DNA of 64,000 nucleotides from Lewinellaceae bacterium (GTDB lineage: Bacteria > Bacteroidota > Bacteroidia > Chitinophagales > Saprospiraceae), in contig JACJXX010000001.1 in NCBI GenBank assembly GCA_020636435.1, positions 3,489,001-3,553,000 of the forward strand. The letters run 5' to 3'. Made by a program: the position numbers and the translations under genes. Below are positions 59,754 to 64,000 of the stretch, piece after piece. Position 1 is the first letter of the stretch; every line of letters starts with the position of its first letter. The notes beneath the pieces were generated by a model. That model saw nothing but the letters and a program-made list of their open reading frames with translations. It had not been told where the DNA came from and ran no database searches.

Positions 59754-59831
59754 AGAGATTCCTTTTTAACCAGCTTGCTGGCAACGGTCATAGTTATCCT
59801 TTTTAATGGTCGTTTTGTAAACTTAGCCCCG

Positions 59832-59862
59832 CAAAAATATTCGCATTGCAACTGTTTTTCAA
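59832..59862 (-). promoter_or_regulatory. Promoter of the GH3-LysE operon
   Basis: The minus strand has TATTTTTG (59832-59839), matching the Bacteroidota -7 box TAnnTTTG. A TTG lies 20 bp further upstream (59860-59862) as a -33 element. It is about 40 bp before ATG 59791, which supports that start. Confidence 0.6.
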
Positions 59863-60187
59863 TGCCGTTGCCAGGCTTTTTTTACCAACTGTGGCTAAAG
59901 CAGCATTATTTGTTTAGAAAAATTCAGAATTGGCGCTGTAGTTTTGCGCCCGGGATACTTTAAAAGGCGATTTCGCCGCCGTTTGTAAAAGAAAGTTTCA
60001 ACTCCGGATAAAAAAGCGCTATTTTTAGGCCTAAATCGGCGGTTTTGCCAAATCGCATTCCCTCCTGCTTGAATTTTACAATGCCGTTTTTTATCTTGAA
60101 TTTTGTTTTTTTACAAATCTTCAGTTTTTTTTCAGATTTGATTTTTTAAATTGCCGCATCATTTTCAAAACCAACAAACAGTTAGCG
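59863..60187. other. AT-rich divergent intergenic region
   Basis: It lies between the divergent GH3 and DksA-like genes, rich in T and A runs. Apart from the GH3 promoter at its left side, no clear promoter box, hairpin or ORF was found. Confidence 0.5.
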
Positions 60188-60874
60188 ATGTCAAACACTG
60201 TTGTGAGGTATTCCGATGGAGAATTGGCTGAATTCAAAGCGCTCATCGAAAAGAAACTCGCCAATGCTCAGGAGCAGCTCGACTCCCTCCAGGAACAAAT
60301 CCTGGAGATCACCGAGAATACCAGTGACGAACACGGAGGAGACTGGATGGATGACAGCAGCATCAACAATGATGTGGAAATGCTGAACAATATGGCCATC
60401 CGCCAGCGCAGGTATATCAAAGACCTTGAAAACGCCCTGGTCCGTATTAGGAACAAAACCTATGGTATCTGTATTATTACCGGCGAGCTGATCGACAAGA
60501 AACGGCTGCTGGCGGTACCGACCACTACGAAAAGCCTGGTGGCTAAAACTCAGGAGCAAAATCCGGTAACCGAAAAAAGGGTCAGCTCTTCTGAACGCCC
60601 TACTCCCAAGCCTACAGGAGAAAAGAAAGTGATCACCAAGATCATTCGAAAATCTCCTTCAAAACCTGCGCCTCCTCCCAGGCCCACAGGATTTGACGAC
60701 GATGACGAGGATGATTTCAACCTCGGCGAATTCTATGACGACGCCGACGAAGAGATCGATAAATCTATTGTCAACCTCGATGAGTTTGCCGATGATGCTA
60801 CCGATGACGATGACGTAGATGTCGGCTTGGACATAGAGTCCGGTACGGACGACGAGGACGATATAGATTTGTAG
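60188..60874 (+). CDS. TraR/DksA-family protein with acidic C-terminal tail
   Basis: 228 aa. YSDGELAEFKALIEKKLANAQEQL (from residue 8) starts the coiled-coil arm. RRYIKDLENALVRIRNKTYGICIITGELIDKKRLLAVP (75-111) matches the globular part of DksA-like proteins. Only one cysteine (C95) remains of the zinc-finger set, as I recall for Bacteroidota members, so zinc binding is doubtful. From about 130 a Pro/Lys-rich linker leads to an acidic tail (FDDDDEDD, DDATDDDDVDVG, TDDEDDIDL) of around 60 aa, unusual in length. DksA-type proteins enter the RNA polymerase secondary channel and tune transcription. Whether this one does is inferred from family only. A bidirectional-looking terminator follows. Confidence 0.85.
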   Translation: MSNTVVRYSDGELAEFKALIEKKLANAQEQLDSLQEQILEITENTSDEHGGDWMDDSSINNDVEMLNNMAIRQRRYIKDLENALVRIRNKTYGICIITGELIDKKRLLAVPTTTKSLVAKTQEQNPVTEKRVSSSERPTPKPTGEKKVITKIIRKSPSKPAPPPRPTGFDDDDEDDFNLGEFYDDADEEIDKSIVNLDEFADDATDDDDVDVGLDIESGTDDEDDIDL

Positions 60875-60900
60875 GCAAGCGCTTCGCTTTTTCCAAAAAA

Positions 60901-60937
60901 ACGCCGGAATACGCACAACGCTACTCCGGCGTTTTTT
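60901..60937 (+). terminator. Terminator after the DksA-like gene
   Basis: ACGCCGGA pairs with TCCGGCGT across a 16-nt loop, followed by six T. A-rich sequence on the other side would let it act on the minus strand too. Confidence 0.8.
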
Positions 60938-60988
60938 GCTTTGTAGTACGTATCTTTACCCCATTATTCGCCTCTAGCCATTCAATGA

Positions 60989-61450
60989 ATGAATTACGCA
61001 GAAATCCTGATCAGCATCCGCAAGATTTCCAGAGTGGTGAACCTGGAGAGCAAGCGCCTCGAAAAAGAGCATGGAATTAGCATCCCTCAGCTCCTCGCTT
61101 TGAGCTTCCTCCGGGATCAGGAACACTATCAGTCGTCCCACAAGGCCATCAAGGATTTCCTGAAACTCAACGCCAGCACCGTTACCGGCATCATCGCCCG
61201 GTTGGAAAAAAAAGGCATGGTGGCCAAACTGCCCCGGCTCAACGACAAGCGGGTGAGCCTCATCACCCTCACCGCCAAAGGGGCTAAATTGCTGGATGCA
61301 ACTCCTGACCCTCTGCTCCACCACCAGATTTCTCAGAAACTTCAATCTCTGTCGGCAGAACAAATGACACAAATTGCCAATGCCTTCGTCGCCATCAACG
61401 ATATCCTGGGCATCGATGCCGGCGAAGATGAAACCAGCATAGAAGAATAA
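60989..61450 (+). CDS. MarR-family transcriptional regulator
   Basis: 153 aa with the MarR winged-helix layout: an N-terminal dimer helix, SIPQLLALSFL (31-41), the recognition helix LNASTVTGIIARLEKKGMV (60-78), and a wing with NDKRVSLITLTAKG (85-98). Basic and aromatic residues stand at the usual positions. MarR proteins bind palindromic operators as dimers and respond to small ligands or redox. The target is not evident here: no transporter or degradative operon flanks it, and the next gene is a pseudogene. The start at 60989 is used; an in-frame choice at 60985 is excluded because it is in another frame. Confidence 0.9.
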   Translation: MNYAEILISIRKISRVVNLESKRLEKEHGISIPQLLALSFLRDQEHYQSSHKAIKDFLKLNASTVTGIIARLEKKGMVAKLPRLNDKRVSLITLTAKGAKLLDATPDPLLHHQISQKLQSLSAEQMTQIANAFVAINDILGIDAGEDETSIEE

Positions 61451-61876
61451 CAGCCGCTTCTCCAAATTCCCCGTCCTGGGTTTTATTTCGCAAACAGATG
61501 GTTTGTGTAGAAAAAATTTATTATATTCTCCGCCGTATTCCCGAAACAAATGTTTTCTTTTTTTGGCAAAGCACAGCAGCTTTGAACAAGCCTGGCTTGT
61601 ACAGTCTTTCCCCTAAAAACCTGATTTACCGATTCTAAGGGATTTTTCTTGGCCTTTCGTCAACCACTTTCGGTTTTTGCCTATACAACTTAGCAATAAA
61701 AGCACGTGTTTTATTACAGGCAGATGCGAAGTAAAAAATTTCTATAGAAACAGAATGCCGCCAAACACTGCGCTCCTGATAGAAGGTGGCTCCAAAGGAG
61801 CCATTGAAGATAGTGTTGACCAGCAGAATAGCCTAATTGCATCATTATTGTTAATCTATAAAATCCAACACAAAAA
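61451..61876. other. Intergenic stretch without a supported gene
   Basis: 426 bp. A GGCTCCAAAGGAGCC palindrome (about 61789-61803) is the only clear structure. A 67-codon plus ORF (61677-61880) has no recognisable domain and is not called. Confidence 0.5.
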
Positions 61877-63252
61877 ATGAAAGGATACCAGGCTTATACC
61901 CTCCGAAATTTTCGCGAAATACCTCAGGTTAAAGAAAAATTGAGCAAAGAAGAGCTTTTTGACATCGAAGTGGTGGGCAACGTACTGCCGTTTAAAGTGA
62001 ACAACTACGTCGTAAATCAATTGATCGATTGGGATAACTTCCAGGAAGACCCCATTTACATACTGACTTTTCCGCAAAAAGACATGCTCCGGTACCGGAG
62101 CACTACGCAGAAATTACTGGCGCTTTGAAAGGCGGCGCCAGGAAACCGGAACTCAAACTGGTTGCCCGCAAAATCCGGATGGAACTCAACCCACACCCCG
62201 CTTGGTAACTGGATCAAAATGTACCTGTGGTGGGGAGATAAAACTCACCGGGGTGCAGCACAAGTACCGGGAAACCATGCTTTTCTTTTCCCAGCCAGTA
62301 GTAAACCTGCCATGCTTACTGCACCTTCTGCTTCCGCTGCTTACTCAGTTCGTAGGGATGAATGAGTTGAAATTCGCCATGCGCGACACGGAGCTGATCA
62401 TCCAGTATCTCCGGGAAAACCCCAGGGTGACGGACGTGCTCTTTACCGGCGGCGACCCGCTCATCATGAAAACGAAAATATTGCGCAACTATATCGAAGC
62501 CCTCATCGACGCAAAGCTCCCCAACCTGAAAACCATACGCCTGGGCACCAAAGCCCTGAGCTACTGGTACAGCGTTTTGTTGCCGATGCGGACGCCGACG
62601 AACTGCTCACCCTCCTGGAAAAAGCTCAAAAGGCGGGAATACACCTGGCATTCATGGCTCATTTCAACCATCCGAACGAACTACAGACAGGCATCGTATC
62701 GAAAGTACCATCCAAAGAATCCGAAATACCGGCGCCGTCATCCGAACCCAGTCGCCGGTCATGCGCAACATCAACGACAACGCCGCTGCCTGGGCTGCAA
62801 TGTGGCAGAAACAGGTAGAATTGGGCTGCGTGCCCTATTATATGTTTATATACCGCGATACCGGCGCCCAGCATTACTTTGCGGTGAAACTGGAACGTAC
62901 TGGCGCATTTTTCGGCAAGCCTACCAAAGGGTCAGCGGAATTGCCCGTACGGTGCGCAGTACTTCCATGTCAGTAAGGTACCGGGCAAGATACAGGTAGT
63001 GGGCATCAGCGAGGTAGCCGGCGAAAAGGTTTTTGTCCTTCAGTTCTGCGAGGGGCGGAACCCGGATTGGGTGGTACGGTACTTTCTTCGCCCAATACGA
63101 CCCCGAGTATCTGGCTGGACGGTATGCAGTACCGCATTCGAGAGCAACGGTTCTTCTTCGAAGACGAATATCCCTTAGCCCGAAATCCACATCCCGTGGC
63201 TATGCCAGCAATAAAAATGAAAAGGCAAATGCAGGAGAGTGAAGCCATTTAA
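61877..63252 (+). pseudogene. KamA-family radical SAM protein, multiply frameshifted
   Basis: The pieces together match a lysine 2,3-aminomutase-like protein of about 450 aa. They are YQAYTLRNFREIPQV and DIEVVGNVLPFKVNNYVV (start frame); PEHYAEITGALKGG...MELNPHP (shifted by a 2-bp extra TA near 62094); EIKLTGVQHKYRETMLFF; the [4Fe-4S] motif TCHAYCTFCFR in a frame flanked by stops; ENPRVTDVLFTGGDPLIMKTK; MAHFNHPNELQ; INDNAAAWAAMWQKQVELGCVPYYMFIYRDTGAQHYF; and FFFEDEYPLARNP up to the stop. At least six frame changes and stops break it. The radical SAM cysteines remain but cannot be translated in frame. KamA-type enzymes use SAM, a 4Fe-4S cluster and PLP to move amino groups. This copy looks dead. 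Confidence 0.88.
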
Positions 63253-63640
63253 ACTGTTGCACGTTGATTGTTGTTAGTTGTCAGTTGCGCTATGCCCATA
63301 AACCCGGGGTTAGAAACTGGCCTTCTGACAAAATTGCCCGTGGTGCACTATAATAAGCAAGGCAATTGCATGAAATATGTTTTGACCCCGAAGCGGGTCA
63401 AACGTCTATAGAATTATCCCGTATAATTAAATTTTCGACCTCAAAGAGGTCGTACAAACGGGTAGATGTACGACCTCTGCGAGGTCGGGAGGGCTTAAAA
63501 CATTGTTTCCTATAAACATACGACCTTTTCAAGGTCGATCCCATTTCATGCGATTGCCATACTATAATAAGCGACAGCTTTCCACAATTGCCTCGTTTTT
63601 TATAAATTGCTATCACAACAGATAACCAAACCAGGCTCTT
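63253..63640. other. Intergenic stretch with a palindrome cluster
   Basis: Apart from the element at 63347-63572, no gene or RNA was found. Confidence 0.5.
63347..63572. mobile_element. MITE-like element with inverted ends, flanking direct repeats and four small hairpins
   Basis: Inverted ends GGCAATTGCATGAAAT (63361-63376) and ATTTCATGCGATTGCC (63543-63558) are flanked by the exact 12-bp direct repeat ACTATAATAAGC (63347-63358 and 63561-63572). Inside are four perfect small hairpins: TTGACCCCGAAGCGGGTCAA, CGACCTCAAAGAGGTCG, CGACCTCTGCGAGGTCG and CGACCTTTTCAAGGTCG. This resembles a REP-like cluster carried by a non-autonomous element. Confidence 0.7.
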
Positions 63641-63643
63641 TTT

Positions 63644-63757
63644 ATGCTCTTTATCAAACTCAAAGATGGCGAAAGCATCGATCGGGCCCTCAAGACACGG
63701 CCATGGCCAAACAGCAGAATATCCGCATCGACCTCAACCTCAACATCAGGGGGCTGA
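63644..63757 (+). pseudogene. rpsU: Remnant of ribosomal protein bS21 (rpsU)
   Basis: The first 17 codons, MLFIKLKDGESIDRALK, match the N-terminus of Bacteroidota bS21. The frame then reads TRPWPNSRIS... and ends after 37 codons. The Arg-rich helix and the rest of the usual 60-65 aa are missing. The homology ends a few bases before the ATG of the aminotransferase gene, which suggests a deletion removed the rest. A functional rpsU must exist elsewhere if this copy is dead. Confidence 0.55.
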
Positions 63758-64000
63758 AAAAATCAGCTACCCTTGCCATTAATGAAAAGTCCCGCGAACT
63801 CCAGCTGCAGGGCAAAAAAGTGCACCGCCTGGGGTTTGGCCAGTCTCCATTTCCCGTGCCGGAACCGGTGGTGGAAAGCCTGCGCCGGCATGCGCACGAG
63901 AAGGACTACCTGGCCGTCAAGGGGCTCTTCGAACTGAGAGAGGCTATCGCGTCCTATTATCTGGATCGGCAAAGCATCAAACGCAGCGCCGAAGATGTGC
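63703..64000 (+). CDS. PLP-dependent aminotransferase (class I/II), 3'-truncated
   Basis: 99 codons to the right edge from ATG 63703 (MAKQQNIRIDLNLNIRGLKKSATLAINEKS). The N-terminal features of fold-type I aminotransferases are present: VHRLGFGQSPFPVPEPVVESL (start of the substrate loop) and DYLAVKGLFELREAIASYY (the Y..GL.ELR motif). The PLP lysine lies beyond the window. Such enzymes transfer amino groups between amino and keto acids; the exact substrate cannot be set from this part. It overlaps the rpsU remnant in another frame. It lies close to the KamA-like pseudogene, so the two may once have shared an amino-acid pathway (inference). Confidence 0.85.
   Translation, partial: MAKQQNIRIDLNLNIRGLKKSATLAINEKSRELQLQGKKVHRLGFGQSPFPVPEPVVESLRRHAHEKDYLAVKGLFELREAIASYYLDRQSIKRSAEDV

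Noticed and set aside
61677..61880. A 67-codon plus ORF before the KamA pseudogene
   Set aside because: No domain or family signal, and it overlaps the pseudogene start.

Overview
The window looks like a Bacteroidota chromosome segment, most likely from the Saprospiria (Saprospiraceae or Lewinella-like). The evidence is a type IX secretion (T9SS) type A sorting tail, promoters with the Bacteroidota -7 box TAnnTTTG, a Bacteroidota-type DksA-like protein, an AAA-ATPase-like remnant typical of the phylum, and multi-kilobase extracellular proteins built from HYR, DUF11 and Big_9/cadherin-like repeats. No tRNA, rRNA or CRISPR array was seen.

Layout. About 51 of the first 54.3 kb is minus-strand coding sequence for five secreted repeat proteins, read right to left: E (46842-54344, 2500 aa), D (28607-46837, 6076 aa), C (27180-28193, 337 aa), B (15891-27128, 3745 aa) and A (1-14100, at least 4700 aa, cut by the left edge). 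E and D are 4 bp apart and C and B 51 bp apart, so each pair is probably cotranscribed. A strong terminator follows B. The gaps hold a VNTR, hairpins, a truncated AAA-ATPase-like gene (15300-15560) and a three-member family of small ORFs with a late signal-peptide-like segment. Two of these ORFs sit directly upstream of giant genes.

From 55.3 to 64 kb the content is ordinary chromosome with several palindromic, MITE-like elements. It holds a conserved hypothetical gene, a LysE-type exporter behind a GH3-family amino-acid ligase, a DksA-like protein, a MarR regulator, a heavily frameshifted KamA-family radical SAM pseudogene, a bS21 (rpsU) remnant and the start of a PLP aminotransferase.

How the parts may work together (inference). 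A, B and C share an N-terminal domain that resembles a cohesin fold. B and D share a C-terminal module ending in two dockerin-like calcium-loop motifs. C alone has a T9SS tail. One reading is a surface-anchored, non-covalently assembled adhesive fibre system. The best-supported oddity is a 21-bp in-frame palindromic cassette (peptide PYGPVPG) found eight times in gene A, always right after a DNC codon triplet. At two sites it is present in one copy of a 5.67-kb internal duplication and exactly absent from the other.
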